Source: Bacteroidota bacterium (GTDB lineage Bacteria; Bacteroidota; Bacteroidia; Chitinophagales; LD1). From it: a DNA stretch of 64,000 nucleotides. Positions 48,627-58,128 of this stretch are shown piece by piece. The notes under the pieces are model-generated. The model saw only the letters and a program-made list of their open reading frames with translations, was not told where the DNA came from and ran no database searches. The DNA lies in assembly GCA_016722375.1 (NCBI GenBank), contig JADKJG010000002.1, forward strand, positions 186,001-250,000, read 5' to 3'. How positions within the stretch are numbered: the stretch's first letter is position 1; the number at the start of each line of letters is the position of its first letter. Position numbers and translations under genes: made by a program.

Positions 48627-48627
48627 A
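47805..48627 (+). repeat. Near-identical 3' block shared by two T9SS genes, copy 1
   Basis: About 820 bp, from GGATTCAGCGTTAATCTTCA to the stop codon, match 50366-51188 with only scattered substitutions. The identity includes third codon positions, whereas the upstream parts of the genes differ. This means recent duplication or gene conversion. Confidence 0.85.
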
Positions 48628-48653
48628 TAAATCAGGCCGAAAGGATTTAAAGT

Positions 48654-48685
48654 AAAGAGCGCCCATCAAGGCGCTCTTTTTTTGC
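48654..48685 (+). terminator. Intrinsic terminator after first Ig-like T9SS gene
   Basis: A perfect 10-bp stem AAAGAGCGCC/GGCGCTCTTT with a 6-base loop (CATCAA) is followed by a T tract. Confidence 0.85.
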
Positions 48686-48746
48686 CTGTTATTTTTTTTA
48701 CCTTCACGACCTTATACCTGTTTTTATAAAAACCAAATTATTAACT

Positions 48747-51188
48747 ATGGCATATCGTTACTTTCTATCTTCCAAAGTCTGTTCATTCTTTATCGGTTCC
48801 CTCTTCTTGCTTTTTTCCATTAATGCTAAGGGCGCATGTGATTATGGAACCGGAAGTGTAGGGGCAAATCCTACGGCTCCTTTAATTAGTTACAGTGGCA
48901 ATGATGGAACTATTTCTGCCAATGGAACCATTCCGGCAGGCATATATAATTTCGTGAACTTTACCATCAATGCGGGCGTAACAATTACAATAAGCGGTGG
49001 AACCGGACCGCTGATTATTCGCTGCACAGGCACCGCCACCATCAACGGGATCATTCGTTTTGAAGGAGGAAATGGAAGTGCAGCTCCAGGTGGTGCAACT
49101 GGAGGAATAGGCGGAGCAGGCGCTAATGGCTGGGGTGGAGACGGAGGCGCAGGGGGAAAGGCTAGCGGAACTCCCAATGGTAATTCTGGAACAAGTTTTG
49201 GCACATCCAACGGAGGAGGGGCTGGAGGAATAGGAGCACCTAATTCGAACCCCTTTGCAGGCGGCGGAGGCGGTGGAGGAGGATATCAAACTGTCGGATC
49301 AAATGGCACAGCAAGTGATGGTGGAGCCGGGGGAGCCGGTGGTTCTTTGTATGGAGATGCACTCCTAACCACGACTATGACTCAGAGCAGCATCACCACT
49401 AATCTTCTTGGGGGCTCTGGTGGTGGCGGTGGAGGTGGAAGGGGAAGTATTACAAAACAAGGTGGCGGTGGAGCCGGTGGCGGCGGCGGCGCTATTCAAG
49501 TTACGGGCAATACCGTTGTTTTTGGAGCAGGAGGTCTTCTATCAGTTCAAGGTGGGAATGGAGCACAGGGGTATAATCTCAGTGGCGGTTACGGCGGAAG
49601 TGGTGGAGGTGGAAGCGGTGGAACTATTAGCATACAGTATTTGACACTAACAGGTTTTGTACTCGGCACAAACTCAAACATTGCCGGAGGAACAGGACCT
49701 GCCGGAAATGGATCTCGTGGTGGAAAAGGCGGCAACGGCGCTGATGGAAGAATATATACAGAAAGTTGTGGGGCGGCATGTCCGGTAACGATTAGCAATC
49801 AATCATCTACCCAACCAAGTTGTCATGGTACCAACGATGGAACAATTACTATAACTGCTACCGGAGGGGCTTCTCTTTCTTATACTATCAATTCTGGTAC
49901 ACCGATTAACAATTCAACGGGAGTCTTTACAGGACTAAATCCGGGTACTTATACCATTGCTGTGAGCGATGGAAATTGCACTGCCAATGGAACTAACATA
50001 GTTATTGCCGACCCTGCGGTTGTTGTGACCCCTGTCGTTTCATCAAATGGCCCGCTCTGTACGGGTGATACTTTGAATTTATTTGCCAATTCAACCAATG
50101 GCACAAGTTATGAGTGGACAGGACCCAATAACTTCAGTAATCAACAAAATCCAACCAAAGACAATGTCACTACCAGCGACTCGGGAACATATACAGTCAT
50201 CGCATCTATTGGTTCTTGCGAAAGTTCTCCAGCGATGGTTTCTATTAGTATTGAACAAGGGCCTTCTTTGAATAATGTTTCTTCCAATAGTCCTCTTTGT
50301 ACTGGTGCAACCTTAGAATTGAATGCAGACAGCTCAACCGGTGCTAGTTATGCCTGGATTGGACCTAACGGATTCAGCGTTAATCTTCAAAGCACCACCC
50401 GACCCAATATAACGGTTCCTGATAGCGGTGATTATCAATTGACAGTTAGTGTGGGTAATTGCAGTGCTACAGAGATCGTTCATGTAGTGGTGGATGAAAC
50501 TCCAATTGCTCCCGTACTTACAGCATCTAGCACCACCATTTGTGCCAGCGATTCGGTGGAGGTTTGTGCACCAAGCGGCTTTGCGTCCTATCTCTGGAAT
50601 CAAAACGGAGAAACCACTGAATGTGGAGCGGCAAAGTTTGCAGGAGGTTTGTGGGTAGATGTTACGGCTACAAATGGATGTTCTGTTCGGTCAAACACTT
50701 TGAGTATTTCAGTATTGCCGGTTCCAACTGTTTCCATTGTAAAACAAGGAGATACGCTTTCAACATTTGGAGCGGTGAGTTATCAATGGTTTAAAGATGG
50801 AGGAGCAATAAGCGGAGCCACTTCAGCCGTCTATATCGCCCAAGGACCGGGAACCTATTCCGTACAGATTACAGATGTGAATGGATGTAAGGCTACTTCT
50901 TCTGGTTTGGTGATAACGGGCATCCGCGAATTCTTGACATTGCAAAGGATAGAAGTATTTCCCAATCCATTATCGGGTAAGTTTAATATCCGGTATTCGG
51001 GTGAAGGCAGTAAATCGGTAGATATATCATTGTTTAATGTCATCGGGGAACAAGTATATCATAGGACGGCTCTTTTCCAGAATGGGGTTGCGGTTCCTAT
51101 TGATGTTTCAAATTGCTCGAAGGGAATTTATTTCCTACAGGTTCAGACATCTTCCGAGAGAGTAATTCAAAAGTTAGTGATTGAATAG
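48747..51188 (+). CDS. T9SS cargo protein with Gly-rich domain and Ig-like repeats, copy 2
   Basis: A secreted 813-residue protein. Signal peptide (VCSFFIGSLFLLFSINAKG), a beta-rich N-terminus with NGTIPAGIYNFVNFTINAG, and an extremely glycine-rich region (about residues 108-320, GGAGG and GGGGGGG repeats). After that: a SprB-like repeat (CPVTISNQSSTQPSCHGTND), one Ig-like unit, and the same final Ig-like domain and T9SS sorting domain as the preceding gene (EVFPNPLSGKFNIRYSG). The Gly-rich part recalls bacterial coat or GLTT-type proteins; its role is unknown. Flanked by terminators on both sides. Confidence 0.88.
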   Translation: MAYRYFLSSKVCSFFIGSLFLLFSINAKGACDYGTGSVGANPTAPLISYSGNDGTISANGTIPAGIYNFVNFTINAGVTITISGGTGPLIIRCTGTATINGIIRFEGGNGSAAPGGATGGIGGAGANGWGGDGGAGGKASGTPNGNSGTSFGTSNGGGAGGIGAPNSNPFAGGGGGGGGYQTVGSNGTASDGGAGGAGGSLYGDALLTTTMTQSSITTNLLGGSGGGGGGGRGSITKQGGGGAGGGGGAIQVTGNTVVFGAGGLLSVQGGNGAQGYNLSGGYGGSGGGGSGGTISIQYLTLTGFVLGTNSNIAGGTGPAGNGSRGGKGGNGADGRIYTESCGAACPVTISNQSSTQPSCHGTNDGTITITATGGASLSYTINSGTPINNSTGVFTGLNPGTYTIAVSDGNCTANGTNIVIADPAVVVTPVVSSNGPLCTGDTLNLFANSTNGTSYEWTGPNNFSNQQNPTKDNVTTSDSGTYTVIASIGSCESSPAMVSISIEQGPSLNNVSSNSPLCTGATLELNADSSTGASYAWIGPNGFSVNLQSTTRPNITVPDSGDYQLTVSVGNCSATEIVHVVVDETPIAPVLTASSTTICASDSVEVCAPSGFASYLWNQNGETTECGAAKFAGGLWVDVTATNGCSVRSNTLSISVLPVPTVSIVKQGDTLSTFGAVSYQWFKDGGAISGATSAVYIAQGPGTYSVQITDVNGCKATSSGLVITGIREFLTLQRIEVFPNPLSGKFNIRYSGEGSKSVDISLFNVIGEQVYHRTALFQNGVAVPIDVSNCSKGIYFLQVQTSSERVIQKLVIE
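50366..51188 (+). repeat. Near-identical 3' block shared by two T9SS genes, copy 2
   Basis: Counterpart of 47805-48627. It encodes the last Ig-like domain, a PKD-like linker and the sorting domain. Differences are single substitutions with no indels that break the frame. Confidence 0.85.
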
Positions 51189-51216
51189 GTAATAAGTGAG
51201 AAACTATTTTGTTATA

Positions 51217-51250
51217 AAAGAAAGCGCCTAAGGGCGCTTTCTTTATTTTA
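51217..51250 (+). terminator. Intrinsic terminator after second Ig-like T9SS gene
   Basis: A perfect 12-bp stem AAAGAAAGCGCC/GGCGCTTTCTTT with a 4-base loop is followed by ATTTTA. Confidence 0.85.
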
Positions 51251-51330
51251 GAAGCATGAAACTTGAATTAAACCTTTCAGTTTTTTTTCAGTCTTCCTAT
51301 TTATTAATGCTTTTCTAAAACCGGGTTTAT

Positions 51331-53046
51331 ATGAAACAGATTATCCGCTCCGAATTCCTCAGTAGGGTGTCAGGGGCTACACTTGACGAAGATGTAAAGA
51401 GTAAAAACATTGTTCCCAATGAGTTTTATAATAAGGACACTCCGCACTTTGGCAGCCGCGCTACATCCGGATTGAATCCTTATTCCGGAACATTTGGTAA
51501 AGCAGAATTATCCCATCTGCTTCGGCGAACTTTATTTGGAGTAGCAAAAGCAGACATGGATCATTTCAATGGGATGGCTCTTTCGCAAGTGCTGACGGCA
51601 ATACTGACTGCTTCTGCCACACCACAACCGCCTTTGAATGCGTACAACGATGCTAATTTTACAGATGCTGATATTCCCTTCGGACAAACATGGGTAAATG
51701 CTTCTAACAACGCCAACTCTGTCAATGCGAACGGAAGAAGAAGAAACAGCTTAAAACAATGGTGGGCGGGTTTGATTTTGAATCAGGATCGCAACATCAC
51801 AGAGAAGATGAATCTTTTTTGGCATAATCATTTTGCTACAGAAACAGTGGTAATTAGTGATTCGCGGTTTGCCTATAAACATCATGCGCTTCTTAGGGCC
51901 AATGCCCTCGGCAACTTTAAAACCCTCACAAAACTTGTCACTACGGACCCTGGTATGTTAGCGTATCTCAATGGTGATACCAATACAAAAAACAGTCCAA
52001 ACGAGAATTATGGACGGGAGTTACAAGAGTTGTTTACCATAGGGAAAGGTCCCGATTCGCACTATACCGAAGATGATGTAAAGGCAGCAGCTAAAGCGCT
52101 AACCGGTTGGAAGATTGACCGAAACACTGTGACATCTTATTTTGATTCTACTAAACACGATACCACAGACAAGCAATTTTCTTCGTTTTATAATAATACT
52201 GTAATTGTTGGCCAGGCAGGGACCAACGGTGCCAATGAATCAGATCAATTGATTGATATGTTGTTTCTGAGTACAGAGACGGCCAAGTTCATCAGCCGTA
52301 AGTTGTACCGTTTCTTTGTTTATTATGTTATTGACCAGCAGGTCGAAAGCGACATCATTACTCCGATGGCAGATATTATTCGCACCAATAATTATGATAT
52401 TCTTCCGGCTTTGAGGGCTTTGCTCGAAAGCGAGCATTTTTTCGATCCTCTTAATATTGGTTGCCATATCAAGAATCCGGTAGATCACTTGGCCGGAATA
52501 GCACGTCAATATAATATTGCCTTTCCTGATTCGAGTAATCTGGGTAATCAATACAAGGGGTGGGGTATTTTGGCCACTTCTCTTAATATATTGACAATGG
52601 ATTTGGGCGATCCTCCCAATGTTGCCGGCTGGCCTGCGTATTATCAAGAGCCGGCTTTTCATGAATTGTGGATTAATAGCAACACATTGCCGTATAGAAA
52701 CCAGGTGAGCGATTTGTTAGGATCATTAACTGGTTTCAAATCGGGTCAGGTGATATTGAAAATTGATTTCATCGCCTTTGCAGATCAAACGTCTGACCCC
52801 AGTAACCCGAATACATTAATCGCAGATAGTGCAGGATTGCTAAGCCCAAGCGACTTAGGAACTACTCAATCCGACTTTCTAAAGAGTATTCTATTATCTA
52901 ATCAAACCGCCGATCATTATTGGACGGATGCTTGGAATCTTTATAAAGCCGATACGAGTAATCAGACGAACAAGACGATTGTGGAAACTCGCCTGCGCTC
53001 CATGTACACCTACTTGATGAACCTGGCAGAGTATCAACTTATTTAA
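51331..53046 (+). CDS. DUF1800 domain-containing protein
   Basis: A 571-residue protein. The DUF1800 signature elements are present: AELSHLLRRTLFGVAKADM, MNLFWHNHFATE (about residues 168-179), NYGRELQELFTIGKG, KALTGWKID and MDLGDPPNVAGWPAYY. Its N-terminus has no signal peptide. DUF1800 proteins are nearly always encoded beside a DUF1501 gene, as here (24 bp apart). Their function is unknown, but they are often exported and found in Bacteroidota and Planctomycetota. AT start context gives a clear operon. Confidence 0.9.
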   Translation: MKQIIRSEFLSRVSGATLDEDVKSKNIVPNEFYNKDTPHFGSRATSGLNPYSGTFGKAELSHLLRRTLFGVAKADMDHFNGMALSQVLTAILTASATPQPPLNAYNDANFTDADIPFGQTWVNASNNANSVNANGRRRNSLKQWWAGLILNQDRNITEKMNLFWHNHFATETVVISDSRFAYKHHALLRANALGNFKTLTKLVTTDPGMLAYLNGDTNTKNSPNENYGRELQELFTIGKGPDSHYTEDDVKAAAKALTGWKIDRNTVTSYFDSTKHDTTDKQFSSFYNNTVIVGQAGTNGANESDQLIDMLFLSTETAKFISRKLYRFFVYYVIDQQVESDIITPMADIIRTNNYDILPALRALLESEHFFDPLNIGCHIKNPVDHLAGIARQYNIAFPDSSNLGNQYKGWGILATSLNILTMDLGDPPNVAGWPAYYQEPAFHELWINSNTLPYRNQVSDLLGSLTGFKSGQVILKIDFIAFADQTSDPSNPNTLIADSAGLLSPSDLGTTQSDFLKSILLSNQTADHYWTDAWNLYKADTSNQTNKTIVETRLRSMYTYLMNLAEYQLI

Positions 53047-53070
53047 TTCATTGAACGAAAAAAGAAAGAT

Positions 53071-54654
53071 ATGAAACGGAGAACCTTCCTCAAACGATCG
53101 CTGCCCATTGCCACAGTACCTTTTCTCGTCAACGGCTTTTCAATTAAGGCTTTTGGAAAGGGTAGTATTTTTGAACAATTGTTAGGTGCTGCCACTGCCA
53201 ACGACAGGGTACTCGTTATTATTCAACTCACCGGAGGAAACGACGGACTGAATACTGTAATTCCTTTAGATAAATATTCCGAACTTTCTACCGCACGAAG
53301 CAATATTATGATTCCCTCCAATTTAGTGTTAGGATTAAACGGAAGTTCAGTCACTGGTTTACATCCTTCTATGACCGGTATGAGGAATTTGTTCAACAAT
53401 CAACAACTGGCGGTGGTGCAGGGGGTAAGTTATCCCAATCCCAATTTCTCTCACTTTCGTGCTACCGATATTTGGCTCACCGCTTCTGACTCGGCCCAGG
53501 ACTTAATGACCGGGTGGACAGGTCGCTTTTTAGGAGAAGAATACCCCGGCTACCCAACTGGTTATCCTAATACGCAGTATCCAGACCCCTTAGCTTTGCA
53601 AATTGGTTCGGTGGTTTCTACAGCTTTCCAGGGGCCTTCGGTGAATATGGGAATTGCCATCGCCGACCCAAATAATTTCTATCAGTTGGTAAATGGTACT
53701 CATGACCCCGCACCCAACACCCCTGCAGGCCATGAATTAACCTTCATTCGCGAAACGTCGGTTCAAACCAATCTATACGCTACTTCCATAAAGGCGGCGG
53801 CTGGCAATCAAAATAATCTCTCTACTTTATATCCTGCCGCACGAAGTAATTCGCTTGCAGACCAACTGAAGATTGTAGCACAACTTATCGGTGGTGGGTT
53901 ACAGACAAAAGTCTATATGGTTAATCTGGGCAGCTTCGACACCCATAGTGCACAGGTGGATGTAACGGGCGGTAATCAAACTGGTTCACATGCCAACCTG
54001 TTAGCAAAAGTGTCGGAGGCGATTACCGCATTTCAGGATGATATTACTTTGATGGGGCAGCAAGACCGTGTTATCGGCATGACCTTCTCTGAATTTGGAA
54101 GAAGAATCAAATCAAATGGAGCCGCGGGTACTGACCACGGTTCGTCCGCACCAATGTTTCTGTTTGGAAGTAAGGTAAAAGGTGGGTTGCTTGGTTCCAA
54201 TCCAGATATTCCTAATAATGCAGGCGTGAATGATAATCTTGAAATGCAACATGATTTTCGTTCCGTCTATACATCAATACTTAAAAACTGGTTCTGTGTG
54301 CCTGATGATGCATTGAATAATACTATGCTTCAGACATTTAATACACTCGATCTCCTAACCGTTAGCTGTTCGGAAACCGGCATTCGTTCTCCGGCAGAGG
54401 AAAGTTCTTCCTTGCGCAACTACCCCAATCCTGCCAATTCATCTACCATCATAGAGTTTCATACCAATGGAGGAAATATATTGATTACCCTCTTTGACGA
54501 AACTGGCCGCGAGATACAAACTGTAACCAATGGAAACTATCCTTCTGGAACCCATCAGGTAGAGCTTGATACCCGTCATCTTCAAAAAGGCATATACCTA
54601 TATACTCTTCGTCAGGGCGAACAAAGGGTCACTAGGAGAATGTTAGTAATGTGA
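53071..54654 (+). CDS. DUF1501 domain-containing protein with T9SS sorting domain
   Basis: A 527-residue secreted protein. A twin-arginine-type signal is seen at the start (KRRTFLKRSLPIATVPFLV). The alkaline-phosphatase-like DUF1501 core carries VIIQLTGGNDGLNTVIPLD, NLGSFDTHSAQ and TFSEFGRRIKSNGAAGTDHGS, in which the His/Asp pairs are the likely metal ligands. The last about 85 residues are a type A sorting domain (LRNYPNPANSSTII ... VTRRMLVM). Encoded with the DUF1800 protein. Sulfatase/phosphatase-like activity is suspected from the fold (inference). Confidence 0.9.
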   Translation: MKRRTFLKRSLPIATVPFLVNGFSIKAFGKGSIFEQLLGAATANDRVLVIIQLTGGNDGLNTVIPLDKYSELSTARSNIMIPSNLVLGLNGSSVTGLHPSMTGMRNLFNNQQLAVVQGVSYPNPNFSHFRATDIWLTASDSAQDLMTGWTGRFLGEEYPGYPTGYPNTQYPDPLALQIGSVVSTAFQGPSVNMGIAIADPNNFYQLVNGTHDPAPNTPAGHELTFIRETSVQTNLYATSIKAAAGNQNNLSTLYPAARSNSLADQLKIVAQLIGGGLQTKVYMVNLGSFDTHSAQVDVTGGNQTGSHANLLAKVSEAITAFQDDITLMGQQDRVIGMTFSEFGRRIKSNGAAGTDHGSSAPMFLFGSKVKGGLLGSNPDIPNNAGVNDNLEMQHDFRSVYTSILKNWFCVPDDALNNTMLQTFNTLDLLTVSCSETGIRSPAEESSSLRNYPNPANSSTIIEFHTNGGNILITLFDETGREIQTVTNGNYPSGTHQVELDTRHLQKGIYLYTLRQGEQRVTRRMLVM

Positions 54655-54989
54655 GCTTTGGTGAATTGAGCGTTCGTTTTTCCCTTTATCATTATTTTTT
54701 TGAGAAATTGATCGCATAGTTGGATAAAGAGCACTCTCATCGCAACTTAATTGTTGAAAAATGGGAGCAAAACGCCTTAAAATAAACTGATACGAGATTG
54801 ATATCAGTACGTTCTGAGGTGTAGTGACCTACTCCCTAAAGATTGGATAGCCAAAAAGTAGAAATTTCCGACTAATTGCTTAAATACTTAATAGTTGCAA
54901 AAAATATATAATTACTATGTCAGGGAATTGTACAGAATTGCCTGATTAAAAAAGACTTCGACTAAATCCCTGAACCACTTTACCAGTAT
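54655..54989. other. Gene-free spacer before tRNA genes
   Basis: No gene supported. An imperfect hairpin TCAGGGAATT/GAATTGCCTGA lies near 54919-54945. Confidence 0.5.
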
Positions 54990-55077
54990 GTACCGCGGGC
55001 GGGAATCGAACCCGCACTCGCTTTTAGGCGAACAGGATTTTAAGTCCTGCGTGTCTACCAGTTCCACCACCACGGTA
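54990..55077 (-). tRNA. tRNA-Leu (anticodon TAA)
   Basis: Minus-strand cloverleaf of about 88 nt. The acceptor stem pairs TACCGTG with CGCGGTA. The D loop has TGGTAGACACG. The anticodon stem-loop AGGACTTAAAATCCT gives anticodon TAA, and a class II variable arm (GTTCGCCTAAAAGCGAGT) is present. T arm: GCGGGTTCGATTCCCGC. CCA is not encoded. Confidence 0.9.
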
Positions 55078-55088
55078 TCACAAACAAA

Positions 55089-55110
55089 TAAGGGCGATAA
55101 ATCGCCCTTA
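55089..55110 (-). terminator. Hairpin between the two tRNA genes
   Basis: Perfect 10-bp palindromic stem TAAGGGCGAT-AA-ATCGCCCTTA. It may be a terminator for tRNA-Gly or a processing signal in a tRNA-Gly/tRNA-Leu transcript. Confidence 0.4.
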
Positions 55111-55119
55111 AATTTGAAG

Positions 55120-55192
55120 AGCGGGAGACGAGGCTCGAACTCGCTACCTCCACCTTGGCAAGGTGGCGCTCTACCAACTGAGCTACTCCCGC
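55120..55192 (-). tRNA. tRNA-Gly (anticodon GCC)
   Basis: Minus-strand cloverleaf of 73 nt: acceptor GCGGGAG paired with CTCCCGC, D arm GCTCAGTTGGTAGAGC, anticodon arm CCACCTTGCCAAGGTGG (anticodon GCC), T arm GCGAGTTCGAGCCTCGT. Lies 43 bp upstream of tRNA-Leu on the same strand. Confidence 0.93.
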
Positions 55193-55266
55193 ATATTCTA
55201 ACTTTCTTAAGAACGTTTCCGATGAGCGGAGCGCAAATATATAAAGCTCCTGAAATTCCACAAGGA

Positions 55267-57900
55267 TTATCCGTTATATAGCAACTTCTTTAATTCATGA
55301 AGTTTCATCAGTGCTTCTACTGGTGTCAAAGTGGTCACTTCTATATGTTCTAATTCTTCTGCTAGTTGTTTCATTTTTGAATCATTGACATCAAAGAAAC
55401 TAAGTTGATAATTCAGTGGAGAGATTTTTTTCACAGCCTGTTTTAAATCACCCTGTTTTTGCCGCTGACCTTCCAATTCGTGAAGCATTTCATTGGCACG
55501 GTCGAGTATTGCCTTTGGCATACCGGCCATCTTCGCTACATGAATGCCAAAGCTATGCTCTGTGCCTCCCTCTACCAGCTTGCGTAAGAAGATAACCGTG
55601 TTAGTAGTTTCTTTAACGGATACATGAAAGTTTTTAATGCGTGGGTATCTTTCGGCTAATTCATTCAACTCATGGTAATGTGTGGCAAAAAGTGTGCGAG
55701 GGTTTACTCCGGAATGATGATGTAAATACTCTGCCAGACTCCAAGCGATTGAAATTCCATCATAAGTTGAAGTTCCTCGCCCGATTTCGTCAAGTAGAAT
55801 AAGGCTTCTGGGCGATAAATTGTTCATAATGCTGGCAGTCTCATTCATTTCCACCATAAATGTTGATTCCCCGGCGCTTAAATTATCGCTGGCACCTACA
55901 CGAGTAAATATTTTATCAACCCATCCTATTTTTGCAGATGCGGCAGACACATAACTTCCCATCTGCGCCATTAGAACAATGAGTGCTGTTTGACGAAGCA
56001 AGGCAGATTTGCCGCTCATATTCGGGCCAGTGATGACCAAAATTTGCTGTAATTCACTATCCAGCAATAAGTCATTTGGGACGTATAAATCGCCAGTGGC
56101 TAGTTCCTGTTCAACTACCGGATGCCTTCCTTCTTTTATTTCTATCGCAAATGAATCATTGATTTCCGGCCGGGTGTAATTATTTCGTGCAGCGGTTTCA
56201 GCAAAGGAGAGCAAACAATCAACGTTGGCTAAAAAATTTGCGTTCAATTGAATGGCCACAACATAGTCTTTGGCAAAGCGAATGAGTTCCTGGAAGAGTT
56301 TTTCTTCTATCACTAGAATCTTATCTTCAGCACCTAAAACCTTCTCCTCATATTCTTTCAATTCCTCAGTGATATACCTTTCGGCATTCGAAAGAGTCTG
56401 CTTTCGAATCCAATCTGTCGGTACTTTATTTTTGTGTGTATTTGTCACCTCCAGATAATAACCGAATACATTGTTGAACCCAATCTTCAAGGAACTAATT
56501 CCGGTCCGAACCACTTCCTTTTGCTGTATTCCGGCGATATAATCCTTCCCTGAGTTTTTAATTGTGCGTAACCGGTCCAATTCTTCATCCACTCTACAGT
56601 TAATGTAATTTCCTTTGGCAATAACTGGTCCGGCTTCCTCAGTAAGCACTTTTTCAATTTTGGATGCTAAATCAGCCACCGGATTTAATTGTTCACCTAT
56701 CCTATTCAGATTTTGGTTACCGGAACCAGTCAGTAGTTTCCGAATAGGTACAATGGCTTGAAGAGCTCTTCTCATTTGAACCATCTCTCTAGGGTTCACC
56801 TTCTCTAAGGACACTTTAGATATCAATCTTTCTAAATCGCCAATGCTGCGGATCAATTTCCTAAGTTCTTCCGCCTGAGAATTATTCCGAATGAGCCATT
56901 CCACTGAATCTAGGCGTTCATTTATCTGTTGCTTATCCAACAAGGGCATGACCAGCCAACGTTTCATCATTCGGGCACCCATAGGAGAGGAGGTTTGGTC
57001 CAAAACATCCAATAGCGTTTTGCCTCCGGGATGAGGCGAATAGATCAATTCAAGATTTCTAATCGTGAAGCGATCCAACCAAACAGAGTGCTTGTCGGTT
57101 AGCTTCGTTAGTTTGGTGATGTGGGACAAATTGTGATGTTCAGTATCCTTCAGGTACTGAATAGCAGCCCCTGCTGCAACGACCGAGAATCGTTCATCTT
57201 CTATTCCAAAACCTTTTAAAGAATTGGTATCAAACAGTTTTAATAAAATGTCGAGTGAATTATCATAGCTATATATCCAATCATCAAGGCGATAGGCGTA
57301 ATACTTGGTGCCAAAGTGCTGCAAGAACTCTTTTTGTCTTGATTTTGGATAGACTATTTCTGAAGGAGAAAGGCTTTGAATCATCTTATCTACATAAGCT
57401 AAATTTCCTTCGGCGAGTAAAAATTCACCTGTAGATATATCTATAAACGCAACGCCAAATTGGTCACGACCTGACTGTCCACTTTCAAAAAATACAGATG
57501 CCAGAAAATTATTAGAATGTGTCTGTAGAATATTGTCGGTCAGCGCTACTCCGGGAGTAACCATTTCTGTCACACCGCGTTTTACAATACCTTTTGCAAG
57601 TTTCGGGTCTTCTATTTGGTCACAGACTGCCACGCGTAATCCGGCACGTACCAATTTAGGGAGATAAGTATCTAAAGCATGATGAGGGAAGCCTGCTAAC
57701 TCCACCTCACTGGCCTTCCCGTTGCTTCGTTTTGTAAGCGTAATTCCAAGTACACTCGCCGCTCGTTTGGCATCTTCTCCAAAGGTTTCGTAGAAGTCTC
57801 CCACCCGGAATAACAATATGGCATCAGGATACTTCGCCTTGAAGCTATTGTATTGCTTCATTAACGGAGTTTCTGTTTCGCCTGTCATACTTTTTATCAT
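55267..57900 (-). CDS. mutS: DNA mismatch repair protein MutS
   Basis: It recognises mispairs and starts mismatch repair. The 877-residue length fits MutS1. N-terminal mismatch-binding domain with LLFRVGDFYETFGEDA (the Phe-x-Glu reading head in FYE), connector and lever domains, clamp, then the ABC-type ATPase: ITGPNMSGKSALLRQ (Walker A), STFMVEMNE (signature), ILLDEIGRGTSTYDG (Walker B), and LFATHYHELNEL. C-terminal helix-turn-helix dimer domain present. The start is at 57900, but an internal Met four codons on (MTGETETPLM) is equally good. It is downstream of the two tRNA genes in genome order, but transcribed towards them. Confidence 0.95.
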   Translation of the reverse strand: MIKSMTGETETPLMKQYNSFKAKYPDAILLFRVGDFYETFGEDAKRAASVLGITLTKRSNGKASEVELAGFPHHALDTYLPKLVRAGLRVAVCDQIEDPKLAKGIVKRGVTEMVTPGVALTDNILQTHSNNFLASVFFESGQSGRDQFGVAFIDISTGEFLLAEGNLAYVDKMIQSLSPSEIVYPKSRQKEFLQHFGTKYYAYRLDDWIYSYDNSLDILLKLFDTNSLKGFGIEDERFSVVAAGAAIQYLKDTEHHNLSHITKLTKLTDKHSVWLDRFTIRNLELIYSPHPGGKTLLDVLDQTSSPMGARMMKRWLVMPLLDKQQINERLDSVEWLIRNNSQAEELRKLIRSIGDLERLISKVSLEKVNPREMVQMRRALQAIVPIRKLLTGSGNQNLNRIGEQLNPVADLASKIEKVLTEEAGPVIAKGNYINCRVDEELDRLRTIKNSGKDYIAGIQQKEVVRTGISSLKIGFNNVFGYYLEVTNTHKNKVPTDWIRKQTLSNAERYITEELKEYEEKVLGAEDKILVIEEKLFQELIRFAKDYVVAIQLNANFLANVDCLLSFAETAARNNYTRPEINDSFAIEIKEGRHPVVEQELATGDLYVPNDLLLDSELQQILVITGPNMSGKSALLRQTALIVLMAQMGSYVSAASAKIGWVDKIFTRVGASDNLSAGESTFMVEMNETASIMNNLSPRSLILLDEIGRGTSTYDGISIAWSLAEYLHHHSGVNPRTLFATHYHELNELAERYPRIKNFHVSVKETTNTVIFLRKLVEGGTEHSFGIHVAKMAGMPKAILDRANEMLHELEGQRQKQGDLKQAVKKISPLNYQLSFFDVNDSKMKQLAEELEHIEVTTLTPVEALMKLHELKKLLYNG

Positions 57901-58128
57901 ACTGGTTCGGAAGTCAATTAGTGGGTATTAGATAATGAATTAAAGGACGAATTACGTCTTACCAAATGATACTTGCAAATTGTTTTCTTAACACCAATGG
58001 ATTTTAGAGAATTAATATCTGTTGACGTTATGAATTTGTTAAGGATACTGTTTTCAATCTCCATAAATCTTTTCTTTGCCTCGGACTGTACTCGGAATTT
58101 CTACTTTTAATGCGATTAAAAATTTTAG

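Noticed and set aside
49408..49644. Valine/glutamate-rich frame in the Gly-rich region
   Set aside because: Frame-shifted reading of GGN repeats of the T9SS gene.
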